This document shows, piece after piece, positions 16,165-24,182 of a stretch of 32,548 nucleotides of DNA (the first letter of the stretch is position 1; every line of letters starts with the position of its first letter). A program made the translations under genes and the position numbers. The notes below the pieces were generated by a model, which was given only the letters and a program-made list of their open reading frames with translations, did no database searches and was not told the DNA's origin. The stretch spans positions 1 to 32,548 of the forward strand of contig CABQHM010000039.1 of assembly GCA_902464015.1 (NCBI GenBank), read 5' to 3'. This DNA comes from an uncultured Coriobacteriales bacterium (lineage in GTDB: Bacteria > Actinomycetota > Coriobacteriia > Coriobacteriales > UMGS124).

Positions 16165-17214
16165 CTAGTCACTGCCGGCGATTTTCACGAGGATTTCTTT
16201 GCGCGGCGCGATGTCTTCATGCAGGTTTGCAGCCTTCCATTCAAGTTCATCAAACACAGCCGGGCCATGTGCTGCGGCGTCGTCGATTGCGGGGTCGATG
16301 TGGCCTGCAAGCTCGGAACACATTGCGCGTAACCGTCTAGTGGGCAGGCCTATATCCTTGGCGAATAACGATAGATGCTTGGCTTCTATGCAATCGATGT
16401 GTCCCTCGCCGCCCAGGAGCATTCCCATCTCGCGCGAAAGATTCGGAAACCATGTAGTGCAGACGAGGTCATATGCAGGCGCAAGGCTTATCTCTCGCCA
16501 GTTGGGCGAGTAGAGAATAGACATGTTTTTGAGATGATTGTCGCAGTTGCCGATGAGGTAGTTGAACAGGGTGAGCCGCGCGAACGATTCGATTCCTTCG
16601 ATAGGCCTGCTGAACCTACGGCGGATGAACGTGGCAATGTTGCGTGCGGTTCCACCTTCTAGCTCGGCATACTTCGAGCCGGGCAAAATTCCGAGGGCCT
16701 GCGAGAAGTCTTCCTGATGATGCCGGAGCACACGAGCGTTGTGGGAATCGTTAACTGGCGAGCGGTCGTAGCGCTCACTGCACACAATAGGGCCGTTTAA
16801 GTCGAGCAGCCTGATGCCTGCCGTGGGAATTCCGCAGCCTCGGGAAGCTCTGGTGCACAGGTATTCAAGGTAGAGGTCATTACGGTTGGGCGACGTTTTA
16901 AGGATGTGCGTCGAAGGGGCACCGCCAAGGGGCCTATACCAGTCTGTTTCCCAACGGATGCTGCGCGGGTCGTGATACAGGCCAGCTTTGTTTTGAGTGC
17001 CTGCAAGTGAGAGGTGAGAGGCTGCGTTGATTTCGGCAGCTTTGTTTTCTCCCAGGTCGCTTGCCAAATTGGTCACATCGATGGGCTCATAGTGGTTTGT
17101 GAGCACCTCATTTTCGCGGGCGATGATGACGTCGCCGATGCATTCAAATCCATATCCTGCAAGAAGGGAGAGATAGTTTTCTTTCTTCTTGTGGAGCCAA
17201 GGGGGAGCAGTCAA
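16165..17214 (-). CDS. HipA/HipT-like serine/threonine kinase, short form
   Basis: The 349-residue product covers the HipA kinase core: Gly-rich loop SLAGTQNK (69-76), ATP lysine in THILK (Lys106), catalytic Asp225 in GNCDNHLKN, and metal-binding Asp249 in APAYDLV. Full HipA is about 440 residues with a roughly 75-residue N-terminal subdomain that is absent here. This matches the size of HipT of HipBST systems, where that piece is a separate protein. No hipB or hipS gene is adjacent. The annotated start is TTG 17214 with no good ribosome-binding site; the same frame upstream has a stop at 17224-17226. Either it starts further in, or the gene is a truncated remnant. The region 17215-17413 holds no intact gene, only GGAGAGG followed by an 11-codon frame from 17340. 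Confidence 0.75.
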   Translation of the reverse strand: MTAPPWLHKKKENYLSLLAGYGFECIGDVIIARENEVLTNHYEPIDVTNLASDLGENKAAEINAASHLSLAGTQNKAGLYHDPRSIRWETDWYRPLGGAPSTHILKTSPNRNDLYLEYLCTRASRGCGIPTAGIRLLDLNGPIVCSERYDRSPVNDSHNARVLRHHQEDFSQALGILPGSKYAELEGGTARNIATFIRRRFSRPIEGIESFARLTLFNYLIGNCDNHLKNMSILYSPNWREISLAPAYDLVCTTWFPNLSREMGMLLGGEGHIDCIEAKHLSLFAKDIGLPTRRLRAMCSELAGHIDPAIDDAAAHGPAVFDELEWKAANLHEDIAPRKEILVKIAGSD

Positions 17215-17413
17215 GCTCGACGGCTACCCCATCAGCACAAGGGGGTGCCGGACAATCGCCAGCAGCTAAATAGGGTGGCGGATGGAACCCGATGCCGAAC
17301 CGCGCTAGAGCCGCAAGGCGATGGTCTGCCAAGCGGCCATATCCCTCTCCTTTTTCCTCTTGCGATTGTTTGACTTCAAGCGGACCGGGCCATGCGGGGA
17401 GACCTCCGTGGGT

Positions 17414-18319
17414 TTAGTTGCCTCTTGCTTTTTCGAAAGACGAGGCCATATTTAAAAACTGCATAAGGTTCTCGTCGAGCCGGTCGACGCGAAAGAAGAA
17501 GTTCAACGGCACAGCGGCTTCGATTCCCTCCAGGTCGAGCGTCATCAGATAGTCGCGGGATACGTGGCGCATCGATGCGGGGGCGAGCGTATAGCCATGG
17601 CAGGCGGCTATGTCAAACCTTTGGGTTTCTATTCGTCGCGTATACCTGATTGAGGCGGGTTGCAGGCCATGGAGGTGGAACAATTCGAGAATCGCCTCGT
17701 TCATACGCGTGAATCCCCCTGACCCGTCGTCCAGCAAAACAAGCGGCAGGTTTACCAGCTCATGCAGGGAGATGGAATCTTGATGGGCAAAGGGACATTC
17801 CGTACAGGCTATGACAAGCAACCGTTCGTCAGCGAACCAGCGCATAGTCAGGGAGGGGTCAAGCTGGGTAGGCAGCCCCACGCCAAAAGCCACATCGCAC
17901 ACACCGTTCTTTACTAGCTCTAACCCACGGATGGGGTCGTGGGATTCGAAGGCAACAGAAAAACTTGCGTCGTGGGTGGCAATATGGTTGACAAGCGGTT
18001 CGATGTAATCATTGAGCCAAAAATCTGGACTGGTCAACCGTAAGACGGGAACCTCGTTGCGATACTCCTCGATGCGGTGGGCAATCCGTTGCCGATATTT
18101 TCGAACGGCGTCGATGTCCCCCAGCACCGCCGCCCCAATCTCCGTTAACTCGACTTTGCGCGTGGTCCTGCGGAACAGCCTGACACCCAGCCCTTTCTCA
18201 ACGGCATCTACGTGTCGGCTCACTGCAGACCGCGACAGACAGAGGCGCTGGGCGGTCTCAGAAAAGCTGAGCGTTTCCGCTAGAATCACGACGTCGTCAG
18301 CATACTCGATATCGAACAT
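17414..18319 (-). CDS. LysR-type transcriptional regulator
   Basis: The 301-residue protein has an N-terminal winged helix-turn-helix (about 5-60; SFSETAQRLCLSRSAVSRHV) and a C-terminal substrate-binding-like effector domain. It is divergent from the reductase at 18495, the standard LysR layout, and probably activates it in response to the reductase substrate. The start is ATG 18319 with AAAGGTGG upstream; an ATG 12 codons earlier is in frame but lacks a good site. Promoter boxes are visible at 18356-18383. Confidence 0.88.
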   Translation of the reverse strand: MFDIEYADDVVILAETLSFSETAQRLCLSRSAVSRHVDAVEKGLGVRLFRRTTRKVELTEIGAAVLGDIDAVRKYRQRIAHRIEEYRNEVPVLRLTSPDFWLNDYIEPLVNHIATHDASFSVAFESHDPIRGLELVKNGVCDVAFGVGLPTQLDPSLTMRWFADERLLVIACTECPFAHQDSISLHELVNLPLVLLDDGSGGFTRMNEAILELFHLHGLQPASIRYTRRIETQRFDIAACHGYTLAPASMRHVSRDYLMTLDLEGIEAAVPLNFFFRVDRLDENLMQFLNMASSFEKARGN

Positions 18320-18355
18320 CAGTCCACCTTTCCAACGGTCTCCCGCTGGATTCAT

Positions 18356-18383
18356 ATTATATCGGAAGATGCAACAATGTCAC
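18356..18383 (-). promoter_or_regulatory. Promoter of the LysR gene
   Basis: On the minus strand, GTGACA (18383-18378), a 16-bp spacer and a perfect TATAAT (18361-18356) lie about 40 bp before the start codon at 18319. Confidence 0.6.
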
Positions 18384-18418
18384 GATAAAGTGCAAGAATT
18401 GCCCGGTATGGCCCCTTC

Positions 18419-18445
18419 TATACTAGATGAGAGAAGTCCGCATCT
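18419..18445 (+). promoter_or_regulatory. Candidate -10 box and LysR-box dyad before the reductase
   Basis: TATACT (18419-18424) is a -10 candidate for the rightward gene. Immediately after it, AGATG and CATCT (18425-18429 and 18441-18445) form a 5-bp dyad with 11-bp spacer, the spacing seen in LysR sites. No convincing -35 box precedes it, as is usual for activated promoters. Confidence 0.35.
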
Positions 18446-18494
18446 CGATTGTGAGACTTTGGTTGGGCCGTAAAACGTTTAAGGGAGAGGGACA

Positions 18495-20429
18495 ATGAGA
18501 AACACCGGGGGATTTATGGACCGTCGTTCGTTCGTGCGCGTCTCTTCGATGGCCGCTGCCGCTTCAATGATGCTGGGTTCTACCGCCGCCGCGCATGGAG
18601 CGCCCGCCGAGAGCGAAAATGCTCGCCCGACGTACAAGCCCGGCGTCTATTCTGCCGTGGGGACGGGTCGTAAAAGCGACGTGACGGTCGAGGTCTCGTT
18701 CACCGAGTTCTCAATCGAGTCCGTCACGGTTGTCGACCATCACGAGACCGAACGCATCGCCCGTCCCGCTATCGAACGCATTCCTGCGGAAATCGTCGAG
18801 TACCAGTCGCTCGCCGTGGACGCTGTTACCGGTGCGACGTTTACGAGTTTTGCAATCCTTTCCGCAGTGGAAGACTGCGTGGAACAGGCAGGTGGCGATG
18901 CGTCACTGCTCAAGAATGCCCCTACGAAAGAACAAGAGGAATCCGTTGTAGAGATTGAAAGCGACCTGGTCGTTATAGGCGCGGGCATTTCCGGCATGGC
19001 GGCTGCTCTGGCGGCGTCCCAGCGGGGGGCCAAGGTGACCGTTTTTGAAAAATCGTCCTCTATGGGAGGAAATGCCCTGGTGAGCGGCGGTTTCATTGAG
19101 CATACCGATGCCCCCGAAGAGCTGCGGGTCGACGTTAATGAGGGCTACGCATCCATCTTTGAAGAGGTGCTGCAGTTTAACCGCGAAGCCGGTCTTGATG
19201 ATGACCTGGTCGACAACGTGCAGCGGCAGTGGGATGAGTATTACGCCAAGGGGAACACGAAGCTGTTCAGCTCGGCCGAGTTCTTGGCGTTGCAGCTTTG
19301 CATGCTTGAAGGTAACACCTATGATTTCCAGCTTGGATACGCCCAGGAAGTGCAGGACGGCGTTGCCTGGCTGACGGACATGGGTTATCCCTGGATGCCC
19401 TTGGTTGCTATCCCCGGATATTCCTGGGCACATTTCTCAAACTCTAAGGAAGCGGTCAACGGAGAGGGATACTTCAACCTGTTTGAGGACGAGATGGCAG
19501 GGCTCAGTTTGGAGGTGCTGTTTGAGACTCCTGCCGAGAATCTGCTTGTCGAAAACGGCAAGGTCGTCGGTGTTGTGGGAACTTCGGGAGACGGGACAAC
19601 CTATCGTGTCGTTGCCAAAGATGCGGTCATCGTTGCTTCGGGTGGCTACTCCGACAACCGCGATATGCTCATCGAACACGACCAGATGTGGAACTGGGAA
19701 GACCTTTCGGTATTCCATAGCGACAACAACTATGGGCATACGGGTGACGGAATTCGTATGGCCTTGGATGCAGGTGCGGCATTTGGTGACCTGCCCTTCA
19801 ACCAGATGATTTTCCCGTTCGTTGACACGGTAATGTTCGCAACCGAAACTACGGTTGGCGAAACGAACGAGAGCCTGTATGTGAACAAGGATGGCAAGAG
19901 ATTCTGCAACGAGGCAGGCAGCAGGACGGATATGACGATTGCCCTGATGGAGCAGAAGGATGGCATGGCATTTCAGGTGGTCGATCACGACAGCTCGATG
20001 ATTACCGACGGCAAGACTCACACGGGCATGGACGTTGAGTACCTTATCGAGCGCGGTATCCTTTATCGCGCGGAGAGCTTGGAGGAACTTGCCGACCTGA
20101 TGGGCGTGGATGTGGATGCGTTCATGGAGACCGTTGCTGAATACAATGAAATGACGCAGACATACACCGACCTGGAGTTCGGCAGGTCGAGTTTTGGACC
20201 TAACGCGCAGCTCGATACGCCCCCGTTCTACGCATCTCCCCGTACGTGGGCCATGCATATCACCATGGACGGCGTTGCGGTTGACGGGGAGCATCGGGCG
20301 TTGGATGCCGATGGAAACCCCGTGCCGGGTCTCTATGTTGTGGGCGAAGCCGCCTGCGGCGGACGAGGGGTTGGTAGCCTGGGTGCCGGTTATGCCGTTG
20401 CGCAGGCCCTTTACGGAGGACTTGCATAA
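18495..20429 (+). CDS. Tat-exported reductase with N-terminal FMN and central FAD domains
   Basis: The 644-residue product has a Tat signal (MDRRSFVRVS, cleavage near residue 35). An FMN-binding domain follows (about 45-130) with the canonical covalent-flavin motif DAVTGATFTS (Thr115), then an FAD fold (DLVVIGAGISGMAA, 157-170) and the reductase domain. This FMN-FAD order matches urocanate-reductase-like enzymes. Arg477 (CNEAGSRTD) and His588 (MHITMDG) of the fumarate-reductase site are kept, but the third arginine segment reads GGRGVGSLG, so substrate binding differs. GGGAGAGG precedes the ATG. It is controlled presumably by the divergent LysR and is followed after 67 bp by another reductase gene. 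Confidence 0.9.
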   Translation: MRNTGGFMDRRSFVRVSSMAAAASMMLGSTAAAHGAPAESENARPTYKPGVYSAVGTGRKSDVTVEVSFTEFSIESVTVVDHHETERIARPAIERIPAEIVEYQSLAVDAVTGATFTSFAILSAVEDCVEQAGGDASLLKNAPTKEQEESVVEIESDLVVIGAGISGMAAALAASQRGAKVTVFEKSSSMGGNALVSGGFIEHTDAPEELRVDVNEGYASIFEEVLQFNREAGLDDDLVDNVQRQWDEYYAKGNTKLFSSAEFLALQLCMLEGNTYDFQLGYAQEVQDGVAWLTDMGYPWMPLVAIPGYSWAHFSNSKEAVNGEGYFNLFEDEMAGLSLEVLFETPAENLLVENGKVVGVVGTSGDGTTYRVVAKDAVIVASGGYSDNRDMLIEHDQMWNWEDLSVFHSDNNYGHTGDGIRMALDAGAAFGDLPFNQMIFPFVDTVMFATETTVGETNESLYVNKDGKRFCNEAGSRTDMTIALMEQKDGMAFQVVDHDSSMITDGKTHTGMDVEYLIERGILYRAESLEELADLMGVDVDAFMETVAEYNEMTQTYTDLEFGRSSFGPNAQLDTPPFYASPRTWAMHITMDGVAVDGEHRALDADGNPVPGLYVVGEAACGGRGVGSLGAGYAVAQALYGGLA

Positions 20430-20496
20430 AACGTAATGAGTTGCCTATGCACGGGGTAGTTGTACGTATTAAATGTTGACCGAGAAGGAGACTGGT

Positions 20497-22239
20497 ATGG
20501 AACTTACGCGCAGGAGCTTCATCGTTGCGGGCGGCACTGCGGTTGCCGCGGGGGCGGTTGCCGCGTCGGGCGTCGCGCGGGCCGACGAGGCCGCCGAAGA
20601 CGGCGTGGCTGACGAGGCTGAAGCCGCTGCCGACGAGGAGACCGCGGCTGTCTGGCCGAACAACGGCGCCATTCTGGGCACGACGCCCGACTGGCTCGGT
20701 GTCGAGCCCGAGATTACCGACGACGAGATTGTCGCGACCTACGACACCGACATCCTGGTGATCGGCTGCGGCACGGGCGGCATGTTCGCCGTTGCGGCGG
20801 CGGCCGAGGAGGGCGCCAACGTCATCGGCATCGACCGCTTCCCCATGGGCGTGGGCATCCGCGACGACCTGGGCGCCGTGAACTCCCGCTATCAGCAGAA
20901 GTGGGGCACCCAAATCGACAAGTTCGACTACATCACGATGGCCACGCAGTACGCCGCCGGCCACATCAACCAGGCGCTCGTGGCCCTGTGGTACGACGAG
21001 TCGGGTGAGGCCATCGACTGGTACGGCGACCGTCTGGCCGAGCGCGGCGTCGAGCTGTGGCACGAGGCGGGCGACGACGATGAGGGCGACCGCTACAAGC
21101 ACTACGCCACCGGTCACTCGCCCCGTTGGACCGGCAGCGACGATGGCAACGGCGGCACGCTCGACGGCAACAAGGTACTGCACGACTACGCGGTCGAGAA
21201 GGGCGCGCAGTTCGACTACAGCACGCAGATGGTCAAACTCGTCAAGGAAGACGGCCGCGTGACCGGTTGCATCGCCACCAACCCCGACGGCGACTACGTG
21301 CGCTACAACGCCGCCAAGGGCGTCGTGGTCTGCACGGGCGGCTACTCGCTCAACTACGACATGATGGAAGCCATGCAGCCGTGGAACCTGCGCATCATCG
21401 GCGGCAACTGGTCCGAGCCCGGTGCGTTCGGCGACGGCATCAAGGCGTGCCTGTGGGCCGGCGCCAAGATGGACGAGACCCACTCGATGATGCTGTTCGA
21501 CCGCTGCGCCCTGCGCCCCGACCAGGAGACCGGCCGCGCCACTGCCGAGTCGGGCGACAACGGGCTCTTCTGGATGGGTACGCAGCCGTGGCTCAAGGTC
21601 AACGCCGACGGTAAGCGCTTCTTCAACGAGTCGGGCACCTACGAGGGCATCCTCCATGCCGACGAGTACCAGAAGGGCCACTGCCACTACACCATCTTCG
21701 ACAGCAACTGGACCACGTATTGCCAGCAGTTCCAGATGCACGGCTGCTCGCGCCTGGTGCCGTTCGTGAACGGCGCCGACCCCAACATGTCCTATGAGGT
21801 TATCGAGCAGGGCATGCTGCCCGGCCTTATCGAGGCGGGCCAGGTCATCCAGGCCGACACCCTCGAGGAGCTCGCCGAGGGCCTGGGGCTGCCGGTCGAC
21901 GCGTTCGTGGCCGAGGTCGAGCACTACAACGAGATGTGCGCCGCAGGGGAGGACACCGACTTCGGCAAGGAGGCCCACCGCCTCACGCCCGTCGACACCG
22001 CGCCGTTCTATGGCTGCAAGAACACCAGCTACGTGCTCTGCACGATGGACGGCATTCAGATTGACACGAACCTGAACGCCATCGACCCCGACGGCAACCC
22101 CATCGAGGGCCTCTACGTCGTGGGCAACGACTCGGGCTGCTACTTCGCCAACACGTACCCCAACCTGTCCACCGGCATGGCGTGCGGCCGCACCGTCACG
22201 TTCGGCCGCCACGTGGGCAAGCACCTCGCGGGGCTGTAG
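20497..22239 (+). CDS. Tat-exported FAD reductase, tyrosine-type active site
   Basis: The 580-residue protein has a Tat signal (LTRRSFIVAG, cleavage near residue 29) and an FAD fold (DILVIGCGTGG, 85-95). It has no FMN domain. It resembles the 3996 product in the linker before the FAD site (P-x-W-L-G-x-E-P-E, then ATYD-x-DILV) and near the C-terminus. The fumarate-reductase arginine position is Tyr382 (NESGTYEG), and the histidine motif reads VLCTMDG. It therefore likely reduces a non-fumarate substrate. The start is ATG 20497 with AAGGAG 6 nt upstream. It lies 67 bp after the FMN/FAD reductase without a terminator between, so the two may be co-expressed; the FMN domain of the first could serve electron entry, which is speculation. 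Confidence 0.88.
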   Translation: MELTRRSFIVAGGTAVAAGAVAASGVARADEAAEDGVADEAEAAADEETAAVWPNNGAILGTTPDWLGVEPEITDDEIVATYDTDILVIGCGTGGMFAVAAAAEEGANVIGIDRFPMGVGIRDDLGAVNSRYQQKWGTQIDKFDYITMATQYAAGHINQALVALWYDESGEAIDWYGDRLAERGVELWHEAGDDDEGDRYKHYATGHSPRWTGSDDGNGGTLDGNKVLHDYAVEKGAQFDYSTQMVKLVKEDGRVTGCIATNPDGDYVRYNAAKGVVVCTGGYSLNYDMMEAMQPWNLRIIGGNWSEPGAFGDGIKACLWAGAKMDETHSMMLFDRCALRPDQETGRATAESGDNGLFWMGTQPWLKVNADGKRFFNESGTYEGILHADEYQKGHCHYTIFDSNWTTYCQQFQMHGCSRLVPFVNGADPNMSYEVIEQGMLPGLIEAGQVIQADTLEELAEGLGLPVDAFVAEVEHYNEMCAAGEDTDFGKEAHRLTPVDTAPFYGCKNTSYVLCTMDGIQIDTNLNAIDPDGNPIEGLYVVGNDSGCYFANTYPNLSTGMACGRTVTFGRHVGKHLAGL

Positions 22240-22286
22240 CGGGCGCGCTGCAACGGGCGGTCTGCTCCATCCTGCCATGCGTTTTG

Positions 22287-22325
22287 ACGGTCCCGCGATG
22301 TCTTGCATGCGTCGCGGGACCGTTT
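22287..22325 (+). terminator. Terminator hairpin after the reductase pair
   Basis: ACGGTCCCGCGA (22287-22298) pairs perfectly with TCGCGGGACCGT (22312-22323), then TTGG. A TTTT precedes it at 22282-22285, so it is not purely one-directional. The rest of 22240-22427 shows nothing more. Confidence 0.65.
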
Positions 22326-22427
22326 GGTGTGCTGCCGGTTTCGGTCGCGGCCGATGGAAGGGCGTGTCCGGAGCGACTGCTGGTCGGACGGTTTCTCTGC
22401 GAAACGGCCCTTTTCGGACCCCTTCCG

Positions 22428-22685
22428 CTAACTTTGCTTCGCCGAGCCCTGCATGTTCGAGGGGGTGTATTCCGCTGCCAGCTGTTCGGTGGCGATGCCG
22501 TCGTCAATCAGGCGTTGGACCGGGCGACGGTATGATGCGTCCGCCCTCTCGCTGGCCATCCCTTCGGCTATCCCCTTGGCTTTCTGTCCGGATGAATCGT
22601 AGGCGAACGAACCATCCGACATGCTCAGATGTCCGACGAGTTGGGACGTTGCGTCGATGACTCGGTACACCCCGAGGGTATCCAT
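22428..22685 (-). CDS. Small protein of unknown function, coupled to an Xre repressor
   Basis: The 85-residue product starts at ATG 22685 (an overlapping GTGA start at 22691 is also possible). GAGGTGA precedes it inside the end of the Xre gene, so translation is coupled. The N-terminal part reads LVGHLSMSDGSFAYD, which weakly recalls the start of the HipA N-terminal subdomain (VGxL..G.FxYD), but the remainder does not follow that family. There is no signal peptide or membrane segment. Pairing with an autoregulated Xre gene suggests a toxin-antitoxin or similar two-gene module; I cannot assign the role. Confidence 0.6.
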   Translation of the reverse strand: MDTLGVYRVIDATSQLVGHLSMSDGSFAYDSSGQKAKGIAEGMASERADASYRRPVQRLIDDGIATEQLAAEYTPSNMQGSAKQS

Positions 22686-22687
22686 TG

Positions 22688-22906
22688 TCACTCACCTCGC
22701 CTCTGGGCCACGACGTCAATTCCAAGCATTTGGGCGAGACGAAGTGCGCGACCCATCTCTACGGTAGGCTTGCCGCGCTCAACGTCGGAGACGAAATTGA
22801 TTCCCACGCCGCACCATTCTGCCAGGTCGGTTTGCGTGAGGCCCTGCTCTTTTCGGGCTTGTCTAATAAGCGTGCCGAAGTCGGACACATCTGAGACGGT
22901 TGTCAT
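22688..22906 (-). CDS. HTH Xre-family repressor (HipB-like)
   Basis: The 72-residue protein is essentially one Xre helix-turn-helix domain: FGTLIRQARKEQGLTQTDLA, then GVGINFVSDVERGKPTVEMG, and a short tail. This is the size and form of HipB-type antitoxins. The start is ATG 22906 because GGAGG lies 7 nt upstream, whereas ATG 22912 is only 1 nt from that site. It overlaps the 85-residue gene downstream. Three palindromic sites at 22929-23024 overlap its promoter, which strongly suggests autoregulation. It is lower in GC than the flanking reductase genes, consistent with acquisition. Confidence 0.85.
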   Translation of the reverse strand: MTTVSDVSDFGTLIRQARKEQGLTQTDLAEWCGVGINFVSDVERGKPTVEMGRALRLAQMLGIDVVAQRRGE

Positions 22907-22928
22907 GGGCATGCCTCCGGAATTACGA

Positions 22929-23024
22929 TTCACGCGAACGAACGAAATTGTAGCATGCTTGTTCTGATTCACCCGTACGAGTGAAAATACCTTTATAAAA
23001 CGCTGATTCATCCGTTCGAATGAA
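22929..23024 (-). promoter_or_regulatory. Three operator-like palindromes and promoter of the Xre gene
   Basis: Three related 18-mers begin at 22929 (TTCACGCGAACGAACGAA), 22968 (TTCACCCGTACGAGTGAA) and 23007 (TTCATCCGTTCGAATGAA), exactly 39 bp apart. The last two are near-perfect dyads of form TTCAy-N8-rTGAA. A minus-strand -10 candidate, TACAAT (22952-22947), lies between the first two sites, with its -35 position inside the second. Binding of the Xre protein here would block its own transcription. Confidence 0.75.
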
Positions 23025-23097
23025 ATTTGTCTTGCGCGAAATGAGACGGGAGAAGGGTCGCTTCTGAATAGGGTGTGCCTTGCCTGGCCGTGCGCCT

Positions 23098-24021
23098 CTA
23101 CTCCGCCACCGCCTGTGCCAGCGACCAGAACGCTTTCGTCGCTCGGCGCATGTCGGCGCCGCTGCCACGCGGACCTGCTGGTTTGCGCACGACATAGGTG
23201 CCGAACCACTCGCCGCCTTCCACGGCCAGGCGCAGGGCTACGAAGCCGCGCGGGGTCTCGGCCACTGAGGGTGGAAAGCCGAAGCACGAGGCGTTGTACT
23301 CGTAGAGCAGGTGGCCCAAGAGGGCACTGTCGGTCACGGTGGCGCAGATGTTGGGATGGACGTCTTCATCGGCACAGCGTTGCATGACGAAGCGGTGCAC
23401 GTGGTTGTGCTGACCGGCGGTTACGAGTGGCAGGCGGTTGAGGTCGGAAAGCTCAAGATACGGTCTGCCCGCCAGGGGGTGGTCGGCCGGGATATAGAGC
23501 CACACGCCCACGCGCCGCACGCATGTGAAGTCGAGCGAGCCCAGAAGCGCCGGGTGCGAGCCGACGATGCCGACGTCGGCGTTGCCGCGCTCCACCGCCT
23601 CGAGTGCGGTGTCGGTGCTCATCTCCTCGATGTTGAGGGCAACTTGCGGGTGCATCGCGGCATAGCGCTCGAAGAGGCCTTTCGGCACGGCTTTGCGCCC
23701 GCCGGTGACGAGGGCGATGTTGAGGGGCTCGCGCAACTCACCGTGCGCGTCGGGTGCACCTCCGGGGTGACGCAGGGTACGCTCGCAGAGCTGGTCGAAT
23801 GCCGCCACGACCCTGCGGCCCCCGCTCACGAGCTCTTCACCGCGTTCAGTGGGCACATACCCTGCGTCGATGCGCTCAAACAGGCGCGCGCCCGCTTCGG
23901 TTTCCACATTGCGCACCGTTTTGGCCACGGCTTGGCGGGACACGTGCAGCCGCTCGGCCGCCTTTGTGAGCGTGCCACAGTCGTTGAGCGCGATGATGTA
24001 GCGCAGGTCTCGGATGTCCAT
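23098..24021 (-). CDS. LysR-type transcriptional regulator
   Basis: The 307-residue protein has an N-terminal winged helix-turn-helix (MDIRDLRYIIALNDCGTLTK, then AAERLHVSRQAVAKTV) and a LysR substrate-binding domain (about 95-295). It is divergent from the flavoprotein gene at 24183, with a symmetrical LysR-type site at 24051-24065 between them, and probably activates that gene. Its own expression is likely autorepressed from the same site, as is usual for this family. The effector is unknown but is likely to be the reductase substrate. Confidence 0.88.
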   Translation of the reverse strand: MDIRDLRYIIALNDCGTLTKAAERLHVSRQAVAKTVRNVETEAGARLFERIDAGYVPTERGEELVSGGRRVVAAFDQLCERTLRHPGGAPDAHGELREPLNIALVTGGRKAVPKGLFERYAAMHPQVALNIEEMSTDTALEAVERGNADVGIVGSHPALLGSLDFTCVRRVGVWLYIPADHPLAGRPYLELSDLNRLPLVTAGQHNHVHRFVMQRCADEDVHPNICATVTDSALLGHLLYEYNASCFGFPPSVAETPRGFVALRLAVEGGEWFGTYVVRKPAGPRGSGADMRRATKAFWSLAQAVAE

Positions 24022-24050
24022 GATGCCCCTGTTTGTTCGGCCATAAATAT

Positions 24051-24065
24051 GTAACTAAAAGTTAC
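24051..24065. promoter_or_regulatory. LysR-box: T-N11-A dyad
   Basis: GTAACT-aaa-AGTTAC is a perfect 6-bp inverted repeat containing the LysR consensus T-N11-A (24052-24064). It lies 30 bp upstream of the lysR start and 118 bp upstream of the reductase start in the divergent gap. Confidence 0.65.
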
Positions 24066-24126
24066 TCCAACCGTAATCGCAAGTGGCGCTTGTCGAATCA
24101 CATCCGTCTAAACTCCCCACTCGAAA

Positions 24127-24148
24127 GGCGACGCAAAGGGGCGTCGCC
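24127..24148 (+). other. Leader hairpin before the flavoprotein gene
   Basis: GGCGACGC-aaaggg-GCGTCGCC is a perfect 8-bp stem in the 5' leader, 21 nt before the ribosome-binding site. It has no T tract, so it is more likely an mRNA-stability or regulatory element than a terminator. Confidence 0.4.
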
Positions 24149-24182
24149 GTACGGGGATTTTCCAGAAATGGAGACGATTCGC

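Noticed and set aside
16165..22906. A HipBA pair formed by the kinase at 16165 and the Xre gene at 22688
   Set aside because: They lie over 5 kb apart with two reductases and a LysR gene between them, and the Xre gene has its own coupled partner.
22929..23024. CRISPR-like repeats
   Set aside because: There are only three 18-bp units and they are dyads of varying sequence directly upstream of an Xre gene; the 21-bp intervals lie in its promoter. Operators explain them better. No cas genes are present.
24033..24182. A longer N-terminus for the 24183 reductase
   Set aside because: The extension would include the LysR site and the leader hairpin, lacks a ribosome-binding site, and would place 50 basic residues before the signal peptide.
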